The notes under the pieces: model-generated
Seen by the model: the letters and a program-made list of their open reading frames with translations, nothing else
Told to the model about the DNA's origin: nothing
The model's database searches: none
Origin: Anaerolineae bacterium
GTDB taxonomy: Bacteria; Chloroflexota; Anaerolineae; JAADDB01
Assembly: GCA_015486895.1 (NCBI GenBank)
Contig: WFQT01000415.1
Span: 1 to 15,290 of the forward strand
Direction of reading: 5' to 3'
Length of the DNA: 15,290 nucleotides
In this document: piece by piece, positions 7,652 through 14,167 of the stretch
How the letters are laid out: each line of letters begins with the position of its first letter
Numbering within the stretch: position 1 is the stretch's first letter
Program-made: the position numbers and the translations under genes

Positions 7652-10648
7652 CTACGCCTTCCTGACATCGCATAGGAACGCTTTGGTTTCAGGGATCATG
7701 GTGTTTGCATCTCCGACAGGCGGAGTCAGTACGTTGGCACTCCCGCCGGTAGTCAATCCTTTATAGCCCCAGTGCCATGGCATAGCTACCTGGTGGACAA
7801 GGTGCCCGTCCAACCGGAAAGGCTGCAGGCGCCGTGTAACCAAAGCAACAGCTTCAATAGAGCCTCGTGCCGACTCTACGATGACCTTGCCGCCGTTTTT
7901 GATCCCTTTCTCGGCAGCCAGTTCTGGGCTCATTTCAACGAACATATCTGGCTGCATCTCGACCAACCATGGCAGGTTGCGCGTCATGGCTCCACTTTGC
8001 CAGTGTTCCGTGAGTCGGAAGGTTGTGCCAACAATGGGATATTTCTTTGGATCCCCTTTACGGTCCATCTCGGATTTCCAAATCTTGAAGGCCGGGTCTG
8101 TGCTCTGATCCGGATGTAGAATGTTTTTGACCGGGCTTTCCCATGGCTCGTAGTGCTCGGGGAAGGGGCCATCTGCACGACCAGCACCGAAAATGCGAGC
8201 GTAACCCTCTGGTTTCATGATAAAGGAATGCTTTGCTCCGGGTGGCCAGCCGCCGTCCGGTACGTCTCCTTCCCACCTCTTGCCATTCCAGCGGATGACG
8301 AACCGTTTCGGATCAAAGGGCTCTCCTTTGATGTTACACGAGGCTCGGTTATAGATGATCCGCCTGTTCACTGGCCATGCCCAAGACCATTTGCTGTAGA
8401 GCCCGATGCTGGCCGGGTGGTAATCTGTATTATCCCGGCGTGCCATCATGTTGCCGTCTTCGTTGTAGCTACCGGAATAGAGCCAGTTGGCACAAGCGGT
8501 GCTGCCGTCGGCGCGTAGTTGTGTGAAATTCTTCACCTGCTTTCCGGCTGGCACTATGACGTTGCCCTTATTGTCCTTTACATCACCAACCGCCCAACCA
8601 TTAACCTCCCTGGCTACCTGACGTGTATCCACTTCACCGGGGCCATAGTTCCAAGCCAGTTTTACGACTGGCTCAGGGTCAGGACCCGGATCGGCTTGGT
8701 AGAGTTTGCGGACACGAATCATTAACTGGTTCATGATCCAGGAGTCAGGCTTGGAATCGCCGAGCGGCTTAACAGCTTTCCAACGCCATTGCGCCCAACG
8801 GCCAGAGTTGGTGATACTTCCTTCTTTCTCTACAGAAACCGCAGCGGGTAGAAGAAACACTTCTGTCTTGACATCGGCCGGATTCACACCAGGCCGCTGC
8901 CAGAAGCTGGATGTTTCTGTATCCCACAAATTCACCGCAACCATCCAATCCAGGTTTTCCATAGCCTTTCGGGCCATGTTAGCGTTAGCACCGCTTACGG
9001 CCGGATTTTGTCCCCAGGCAAAGAAGCCTTTGATCCTCCCGGCGTACATCGCTTCAAACAAGGCAAGCCAGGAATAGTTGGTTTCGTCGTCGATCTTCGG
9101 CATCAACTGATAGCCAAATTCATTTTCAGGCGTGGCGTTCTTGCCGTACATCCATTTGAGCAAGCTGACGGCGTATTCAGGGTAATGCTGCCACCAGTTA
9201 GCGCTCTTCGGATCCGACGATGCGGGTGTGTAATGCTTCAAGTACCTATCCAGCGTCTCGTCAGATGTTCTGGGGGTCTTAAGGTAACCGGGCAAGATAT
9301 GGAATAACAGGCAGTGATCAGTGGAGCCCTGCACGTTTGATTCGCCGCGCAAGGCATTAACACCACCGCCAGCACGCCCGATGTTCCCAAGTAGCAACTG
9401 AACGATCGCTGACGCCCTGATAATTTGTGTGCCATAAGTATGTTGCGTCCACCCCATGGCATACATGATAGTGCCTACTTTGTCTGGTGCCCCTGTTGCT
9501 GCATAGTCTTTGTAAACTTTGATCAATGTCTCCTTAGAAGTGCCAGTGATCTGTGAGACGGTGTCTACGTCATAGCGGGAGTAGTGTTTTCTCAGCAACT
9601 GGAAAACGCAGTGAGGGTCTTGCAAGCTCGTGTCTCGCAAAGGAACACCATTTGAGTCAGTCTGGTAAGCCCAGGTGGACTTGTCGTACTTTCTCTTGCT
9701 TGGATTGTAACCGCTGAACAAACCATCGCTGAATTTGAATTTTGGATCAATAAGAAGAGGAGCGTTAGTATGCTCTACCACATACTCCCGGTGGTAAAGA
9801 TTGTTGTCCAGTATATACTTTACCATGCCCCCCAAGAGGGCAATATCAGCGCCAGCCCGCATGGGAGCGTAGATATGCGCTTTAGACGAGGTTCGGGTGA
9901 ATCGAGGGTCTACGCTGATCAACGTGGCTCCGTGCTCTATTGCTTTGGTCACCCAGTGGAAAGAAATGGGATGCTGCTCAGCAGCATTAGACCCCATGAT
10001 TAATATGGCATCGCTGTTCTTGATATCAATCCAGTGATTTGTCATCGCCCCTCTACCAAATGACTCCGCCAAGGCTGCAACGGTAGAAGAGTGACATATA
10101 CGCGCCTGATGTTCCAGGTATACCACACCAAGTCCTCTCAGGGCCTTGACCAACAGGCTGCACTCTTCATTATCGAGGGCTGCACTACCTACGCTGGCGA
10201 GCCCTTCTGTGCGGCGCGCCAAGCGTCCTTTCACGTCCTTCTCCACCCATGTAGCGTCTCGCGTTTCCTTGACGCGTTTGGCTATCTCGTCCAGTGCCCA
10301 ATCCCAGCTTACTTCTTTCCATTTGTTAGATCCTGGGGCCCGGTACATCGGTTTGGTAATCCGCTGTCTGCTATTGGCCAATTGGGACACAGAACTGCCC
10401 TTGCTACACAATGCACCACGATTAATGGGGTGATCGGGATCTCCTTCAGTGTTAACTACCTTGCTATTGGCCACTCCAACAATTATGCCACAACCGACAG
10501 CACAATAGGGGCAAATAGTGGCAGTTTCTTTAGTCCACCTGACCTTTGCCGGTCGGGGAGCTGCCAATGCTGGCGTTGGGAGCCTGCCTGATACTAACAG
10601 TGCAGTTGCTCCTCCAAATTTAAGAAATTGCCTTCTTGTTAATTTCAT
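7652..10648 (-). CDS. fdnG: Formate dehydrogenase catalytic (alpha) subunit, FdnG-type, Tat-exported, cysteine form
   Basis: 998 residues, close to E. coli FdnG (about 1015). A Tat signal opens it (TRRQFLK at 4-10, then a hydrophobic run to ALAA near 30), so the site faces outside the membrane. The N-terminal [4Fe-4S] ligands are C46, C49, C53 and C81 (CPYCAVGC...CSKG). The metal-ligand position is C185 in QARICHSST, encoded by TGT, where FdnG has selenocysteine; the following H186 and the GRGAMTNHWIDIKNSD stretch match the family. A dinucleotide-binding domain ends the protein (about 880-998, with HQVAMPWHWGYKGL and LTPPVGDANT). It catalyses formate oxidation to CO2, perhaps reversibly, on a Mo or W bis-pyranopterin cofactor. 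A strong ribosome site (GAGGAGGG) precedes the ATG. It is first in the operon; the Fe-S gene starts 10 nt after its stop. Confidence 0.95.
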   Translation of the reverse strand: MKLTRRQFLKFGGATALLVSGRLPTPALAAPRPAKVRWTKETATICPYCAVGCGIIVGVANSKVVNTEGDPDHPINRGALCSKGSSVSQLANSRQRITKPMYRAPGSNKWKEVSWDWALDEIAKRVKETRDATWVEKDVKGRLARRTEGLASVGSAALDNEECSLLVKALRGLGVVYLEHQARICHSSTVAALAESFGRGAMTNHWIDIKNSDAILIMGSNAAEQHPISFHWVTKAIEHGATLISVDPRFTRTSSKAHIYAPMRAGADIALLGGMVKYILDNNLYHREYVVEHTNAPLLIDPKFKFSDGLFSGYNPSKRKYDKSTWAYQTDSNGVPLRDTSLQDPHCVFQLLRKHYSRYDVDTVSQITGTSKETLIKVYKDYAATGAPDKVGTIMYAMGWTQHTYGTQIIRASAIVQLLLGNIGRAGGGVNALRGESNVQGSTDHCLLFHILPGYLKTPRTSDETLDRYLKHYTPASSDPKSANWWQHYPEYAVSLLKWMYGKNATPENEFGYQLMPKIDDETNYSWLALFEAMYAGRIKGFFAWGQNPAVSGANANMARKAMENLDWMVAVNLWDTETSSFWQRPGVNPADVKTEVFLLPAAVSVEKEGSITNSGRWAQWRWKAVKPLGDSKPDSWIMNQLMIRVRKLYQADPGPDPEPVVKLAWNYGPGEVDTRQVAREVNGWAVGDVKDNKGNVIVPAGKQVKNFTQLRADGSTACANWLYSGSYNEDGNMMARRDNTDYHPASIGLYSKWSWAWPVNRRIIYNRASCNIKGEPFDPKRFVIRWNGKRWEGDVPDGGWPPGAKHSFIMKPEGYARIFGAGRADGPFPEHYEPWESPVKNILHPDQSTDPAFKIWKSEMDRKGDPKKYPIVGTTFRLTEHWQSGAMTRNLPWLVEMQPDMFVEMSPELAAEKGIKNGGKVIVESARGSIEAVALVTRRLQPFRLDGHLVHQVAMPWHWGYKGLTTGGSANVLTPPVGDANTMIPETKAFLCDVRKA

Positions 10649-10780
10649 AGACAGGTCCCTCCTCGTATAATATATTCTTCATCGAACAGACATGCTTAAA
10701 GTACAGCGCAAGCAATCTAATGACTTCCAGTTAATTCGATATATTTCATCTTGGTTGATACAGAAGACGACATCCCTTTC

Positions 10781-10850
10781 GACGCGGAGCAGCAGAGGCA
10801 CGGAGACTTCACCGCAACAACACAAAAAGACTCAAGACGTAGAGAAAAAA
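10781..10850 (-). repeat. Diverged relative of the dispersed repeat, copy C
   Basis: Purine-rich, with 'acgcggagcagcagaggc' and ending in AAGACGTAGAGAAAAAA. That end resembles AAGACGCAAAGAAAAAA of copy A and the reverse complement of copy B. Only this end aligns clearly; the GATAAGGTACTAA end is not recognisable. Such ACGCAGAG-type intergenic repeats are familiar from environmental bacterial genomes, but I cannot name a family. Confidence 0.4.
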
Positions 10851-11060
10851 GGCTTAGCACGCCCCGCGCCTATGCGTCGGAATCCGTGTCATCCATGAGC
10901 CATCCCGGTCCCTCAACGCAGGTAAAACGCGCCTTAATTGAATGAATCCCTTCCTTTCTCCTTCTCGTTACCTCACCAAGGATCCTATAGTTTTAGTCGG
11001 ATTGGGTGTGCCTTCTTCTTATCCCATCTTGGTCCAGTCGCCCCAGTCTGCTTGGGTATT

Positions 11061-11155
11061 TATTTTTTCCTTTGCGTCTTAATGACCTTTGCGGCCCCGC
11101 GTTAAATTTATGTTTTCTTGTCCAGCATACAAGAATTTCACTGATAAGGTACTAA
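11061..11155 (+). repeat. Dispersed intergenic repeat, copy B
   Basis: Runs from TTTTTTCC through TTTGCGTCTTA, GCGTTAAATTT, TACAAG and ATTTC to GATAAGGTACTAA, matching copy A (1023-1107, opposite strand) block by block with small indels. The two copies form a widely spaced inverted pair around response regulator 1, kinase 1 and the whole formate dehydrogenase operon. Confidence 0.75.
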
Positions 11156-11186
11156 TTAAGTATAGCGGATATTGTTTTGCCCAACT

Positions 11187-11240
11187 ACCTCCAAGTGGAG
11201 GTTTCGCAACCCCCAAGTGGATAGTGGTGCACCCCAAGAG
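11187..11240 (+). promoter_or_regulatory. Palindrome plus helically phased CCAAG repeats
   Basis: ACCTCCAAGTGGAGGT (11187-11202) is an inverted repeat with 7-bp arms and a 2-bp centre. CCAAGTGG recurs at 11191 and 11213, and CCAAGAG at 11234, so the cores are 22 and 21 bp apart, about two helical turns. This is typical of cooperative regulator binding, but no promoter is directly adjacent. Confidence 0.4.
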
Positions 11241-11262
11241 ATTGCTATGGGATGGATGCAAA

Positions 11263-11277
11263 GGAAATGCCATTTCC
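11263..11277. promoter_or_regulatory. Inverted repeat, candidate operator
   Basis: GGAAAT (11263-11268) and ATTTCC (11272-11277) are perfect inverted arms around GCC. Function unknown. Confidence 0.3.
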
Positions 11278-11391
11278 CCTTATTTGAACCTCAGAGGCTC
11301 CCTAACCCTCGTCTCACCATGCTTGGCAGCACTCTCAGCTACCAGCATGATGCCCAGGAGGCAGTCTGTCCAGGGGAGAAATCCGCCATGC

Positions 11392-11407
11392 GTGCTGACG
11401 TCAGCAC
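11392..11407. promoter_or_regulatory. Perfect 16-bp palindrome, candidate operator
   Basis: GTGCTGACGTCAGCAC is its own reverse complement over all 16 bases. It lies about 150 bp upstream of the kinase 2 -10. It resembles a dimeric regulator site; the protein is unknown. Confidence 0.4.
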
Positions 11408-11557
11408 CCTTTCAACCACCTGCTTCTTTCCACTTTCAAGACAGCTTGCGCCCGGCCCGGTATGATTATTAAACGCACACCCTTTTGCCTCCAAGGTTAA
11501 GAAAGAAATTTATCTTGTCCGCCGTGTATCCATGTGTTCCCTTCCATAGCAACTTTA

Positions 11558-11566
11558 TGATATAAT
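11558..11566 (+). promoter_or_regulatory. Extended -10 promoter for histidine kinase 2 / response regulator 2
   Basis: TGATATAAT is a perfect extended -10 (TG, one base, TATAAT). The -35 region 16-18 bp upstream is poor (TTCCCT-like), consistent with a promoter that relies on the TG extension or on an activator. The transcript would start near 11573, about 42 nt before the ATG. Confidence 0.6.
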
Positions 11567-11614
11567 CTTGTCAGTTCTTGGGTAAGCCGTGGGCATTACT
11601 AAGGATGTGAGCTT

Positions 11615-12751
11615 ATGGAAACAGAAGACCCTGATAATCTGTGTGGCAAGGAGCTTAAAAGACTGGCAAGCGTAGTCGAGACAAGCTGTGCCCTGGCCGA
11701 AAATGTGGACCTGGACTCTCTGCTACAAAGAATAGTGGACTCGGCGGCTGAGCTCACAGGCGCAGAGTTAGGCGGGCTGCTGGTCCTGAACCAGGAGAAT
11801 ACTGGCTACGAGTACTTCAAGGTGACCGGATGCTCCGATGAACCGAGCGGGTTCCCTACCGGGAACGGTATTCTCAGCATGCCATACAAAGAAGGAATCT
11901 CTTTAAAACTGGATAACGTACGCAAACATCCCCGGGCGGTAGGTACTCCTCCCGGTCACCCGGAGGTAGAGGCGTTTATAGGGGTACCTTTACGCATCCG
12001 CGATAAAGTACTCGGTTCGTTGTTTGTGGGGAAAGGACCGGGGAGGGGAATTTTCTTAGAAGGAGATGAAAATCTGCTAATGGCCTTTGCCGCCCAAGCA
12101 TCTCTAACCATCGAGAACACGAGGCTGTACGAACGAGCAGAAGAATTAGCAAGACTGCAGGAGAGGAAGCGAATTGCCCAGTCCTTACATGAAACAGTTG
12201 TACAATATTTGTTCTCCATTGAGCTGGAGGCTAGCAGACACCTGGGTCAAAGAGAACCTTGCTGGAGAAAATTGCTCACGATACAGCATTTGGCTGAGCG
12301 TGCCAGCGACGAGCTCCGCGGCGCCATTTTTGCCCTGTCTTCTACTCTATCTGTGAGCGAGAAAGGACTATTAGTAATACTAAAGGAATTAACGCAAAAG
12401 TTCGAGGAAACTTCTGAAGTACAGGCATCGCTGCTACTCCCACCAGACTTACCAGAAATCCCTCCCGCTGTCAACGAAGCCATTTATAGAATTGTAAGTG
12501 AGGCTCTCTCCAACGTCAGAAAACACTCCCAGGCATCTGCTGTAGTTGTTACTCTTTCTTATGACAAGTCTTTTATCTCGATAGCCATCCAGGACAACGG
12601 TTGCGGGTTGGATTTGAGAAAAGAGACAGGACTACATTTTGGATTGCTCACGATGAAACAGGTAGCTAACAACGCCGGTGGAGAAATCACTATTACAAAT
12701 AATGAAGACGATACCGGCACAGTGATCCGAGCCATTTTCCCTCTAAGCTAA
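11615..12751 (+). CDS. Cytosolic GAF-domain sensor histidine kinase 2, DevS/DosT-like
   Basis: 378 residues, no membrane segment. One GAF domain (about 30-170) is followed by a HisKA_3 helix with QERKRIAQSLHET (phosphoacceptor H192) and an HATPase domain (N300 in EALSNVRKH, D327-N-G-C-G, HFGLLTM, NNAGG). The GAF domain has the pattern HP..VGTPPGHPEVEAFIGVPLRIRDKVLGSLFVGK, close to the heme GAF of mycobacterial DevS/DosT, where a histidine in the same HP-containing loop is, by my recollection, the proximal heme ligand; here it would be H115. Heme binding and CO, O2 or NO sensing are therefore plausible but inferred. AGGA lies 10 nt before the ATG. Response regulator 2 follows 15 nt downstream, then cooFS. 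It is homologous to kinase 1 in the kinase core but lacks the cysteine-rich front end. Confidence 0.88.
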   Translation: METEDPDNLCGKELKRLASVVETSCALAENVDLDSLLQRIVDSAAELTGAELGGLLVLNQENTGYEYFKVTGCSDEPSGFPTGNGILSMPYKEGISLKLDNVRKHPRAVGTPPGHPEVEAFIGVPLRIRDKVLGSLFVGKGPGRGIFLEGDENLLMAFAAQASLTIENTRLYERAEELARLQERKRIAQSLHETVVQYLFSIELEASRHLGQREPCWRKLLTIQHLAERASDELRGAIFALSSTLSVSEKGLLVILKELTQKFEETSEVQASLLLPPDLPEIPPAVNEAIYRIVSEALSNVRKHSQASAVVVTLSYDKSFISIAIQDNGCGLDLRKETGLHFGLLTMKQVANNAGGEITITNNEDDTGTVIRAIFPLS

Positions 12752-12766
12752 GGAAGAAGGCAAGAA

Positions 12767-13402
12767 ATGAAGAAAATCCGCGTGGTGATAATGGACGATC
12801 ACTGGGTAGTAAGAGCTGGCCTTAGGGCTATTCTGGAGCCCGACCCCCAGTTCGAAATAATCGGTGAAGCTTCCAGCGGCAGAGAAGGGTTAGACCTTCT
12901 ACGCGAGAAGAGTCCTGACGTGGCATTAGTAGACATAAAACTACCGGATATGAGCGGTGTTGAGGTTTGCCAGAGAGCTACAACGGAGGAGATACCCACT
13001 GCCATAGTCATACTTACGGCCTTTGTCAATTGGAAGTTGGTACAAAGCTGCCTCAAGGCAGGAGCGAAGGGTTACGTGCTGAAGGAAACGAGACAGCTCA
13101 ACCTGAGAGAAGCTCTCATATCAGTGGCGCGCGGTGAGGTAGTTCTCTCCCCCAAAGTGGCTGCCTTGGTTGCAAAATACGTACGGACTCAGAAAAAGAC
13201 AAACAACGAACTAATACTTTCCATAAGAGAAATGGAAGTGCTGCGTCTCATGTCACAGGGAATGAGCAACAAAGAAATAGGCGAACGTCTTTTCCTCAGC
13301 GAGGGAAGAATAAAGGACTATGTAAGCAGTATCCTCCATAAGTTAGGTGCCAAGAACCGCGTGGAGGTAATTTTAATAGCTGTTCGATCCGGGTTTCTAT
13401 AA
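12767..13402 (+). CDS. NarL/FixJ-family response regulator 2
   Basis: 211 residues, identical in length to response regulator 1 and clearly paralogous. The receiver domain has D10-D11, phosphoacceptor D56 (ALVDIKLPDMSG), T84 (ILTAF) and K106 (GYVLKE). The LuxR-type HTH (about 147-210) reads LSIREMEVLRLMSQGMSNKEIGERLFLSEGRIKDYV. The recognition-helix start is EGRIKDYV instead of PATVKDYV in regulator 1, so the two may prefer different sites. It is co-transcribed with kinase 2 (15-nt gap, GAAGG ribosome site). The cooF promoter starts only 41 bp after its stop, making cooFS a likely target. Confidence 0.9.
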   Translation: MKKIRVVIMDDHWVVRAGLRAILEPDPQFEIIGEASSGREGLDLLREKSPDVALVDIKLPDMSGVEVCQRATTEEIPTAIVILTAFVNWKLVQSCLKAGAKGYVLKETRQLNLREALISVARGEVVLSPKVAALVAKYVRTQKKTNNELILSIREMEVLRLMSQGMSNKEIGERLFLSEGRIKDYVSSILHKLGAKNRVEVILIAVRSGFL

Positions 13403-13422
13403 AAACCAGTCGCTTGTATGCC

Positions 13423-13441
13423 CCAAGTCCATCCAGATGGC
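13423..13441 (+). promoter_or_regulatory. Candidate regulator site abutting the cooF -35
   Basis: CCAAGTCC (13423-13430) overlaps CCATCCAGATGGC (13429-13441), which contains the inverted arms CCATC/GATGG. Both motifs recur upstream of response regulator 1 (1347-1354 and 1325-1337). The position directly before the -35 is that of a class II-like activator site. Binding protein inferred, not shown. Confidence 0.4.
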
Positions 13442-13443
13442 TA

Positions 13444-13472
13444 TTGACACACGCCATCCCACGCCTTATACT
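13444..13472 (+). promoter_or_regulatory. Near-consensus sigma70 promoter for cooFS
   Basis: TTGACA (13444-13449, 6 of 6) and TATACT (13467-13472, 5 of 6) are separated by exactly 17 bp. The transcript would start near 13479, about 50 nt before the cooF ATG. No terminator is visible between response regulator 2 and this promoter, so readthrough from the regulator operon is possible. Confidence 0.75.
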
Positions 13473-13530
13473 TCTTATTGAATCTACGATTTCCCTACAG
13501 TCAGATAGCGAGCTATCAGGAGGGTTAACT

Positions 13531-14151
13531 ATGAAAACTGTTTTTGTAAACCCGGAAAAGTGCATCGGGTGCAGGCATTGTGAGGTAGCGTGTGCAATTG
13601 AGCATTCTCAAAGCAAAGACCTGTTCAAAATGCTTGAAGAAGTACCACTTTCTGAACCCAGGATTCACGTGGAAGTGGGTGTGAATTTCCTTACTTTCCC
13701 TAATCGTTGCAGACATTGTGACCCAGCACCATGCATGCAGGTGTGTCCGACAAATGCAATAGAAAGAGACAAGGAAACAGGTTCGGTCATCGTAAACTAC
13801 AACAAGTGCATCGGGTGTACAGCCTGTGCGATGGCATGCCCCTTCGGCATCATCCAGTTCGAGCAAGTTTACCAGGTGAAACTGGGAAGGGAAGTTAACG
13901 CAAAATGCGACAATTGCATCGACAGGCAGAAAGAAGGCAGAGAACCGGCATGTGTCGAAGCATGCAAAACAGGTGCGTTGGAGTTCGGGGATGTTAACGA
14001 TCTGATTCGCGTAAGCAGAAAAGACTTTACCGTGAGGATGATTAAATCTCAGGGGACCGAAGTGGAAGTCCCGAAGATCCCAGCAAATGTCAAGGCCTTC
14101 AGAGACATAATGGCACAAGTGGGCGAGATAGGCCCATTCAAAGAGAATTAG
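13531..14151 (+). CDS. cooF: CooF-like four-cluster ferredoxin, electron carrier for CO dehydrogenase
   Basis: 206 residues. Four [4Fe-4S] cysteine groups: CIGCRHCEVAC, CRHCDPAPCMQVCP, CIGCTACAMACPFG, and CDNC with a later PACVEACKTGA. No signal peptide or membrane segment, so cytoplasmic. CooF accepts electrons from CooS and delivers them to hydrogenases or other acceptors. The ATG at 13531 is chosen because AGGAGGG lies 6 nt upstream and the protein begins directly with the first cluster motif; an in-frame start at 13414 would add 39 residues, would include the promoter and has no domain. cooS follows after 16 nt. No acceptor enzyme (energy-converting hydrogenase or NAD(P)H oxidoreductase) lies within the window, so the electron sink is unknown. 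Confidence 0.92.
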   Translation: MKTVFVNPEKCIGCRHCEVACAIEHSQSKDLFKMLEEVPLSEPRIHVEVGVNFLTFPNRCRHCDPAPCMQVCPTNAIERDKETGSVIVNYNKCIGCTACAMACPFGIIQFEQVYQVKLGREVNAKCDNCIDRQKEGREPACVEACKTGALEFGDVNDLIRVSRKDFTVRMIKSQGTEVEVPKIPANVKAFRDIMAQVGEIGPFKEN

Positions 14152-14167
14152 AAAGGGGGAAAGGAAA

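Larger units (their letters stand above)
10649..11614. other. 966-bp divergent intergenic region between fdnG and histidine kinase 2
   Basis: No convincing gene. Two overlapping plus-strand frames (about 11089-11472) exist but have no ribosome site or recognisable motif. The region holds two copies of the dispersed repeat, three palindromes, phased CCAAG repeats and the kinase 2 promoter, all listed separately. For fdnG (minus strand) I find no clear -35/-10 pair, only an AT-rich TATATTATAC close to the ribosome site and no sigma54-type GG-N10-GC element. Regulation of both flanking operons probably maps here. Confidence 0.6.

Noticed and set aside
10649..10760. Sigma54 promoter for the formate dehydrogenase operon (TGG...TTGC on the minus strand)
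   Set aside because: GG and GC are 13 bp apart instead of the required 10.
11089..11472. Overlapping plus-strand frames of 127 and 97 codons in the fdnG-kinase 2 intergenic region
   Set aside because: No ribosome site, no recognisable domain, proline- and serine-rich composition typical of chance frames, and the first begins inside the dispersed repeat.
13403..13530. CooA-type binding site upstream of cooF
   Set aside because: No TGTC/GACA-type inverted repeat with 6-bp spacing is visible in this interval, and no cooA gene is in the window.
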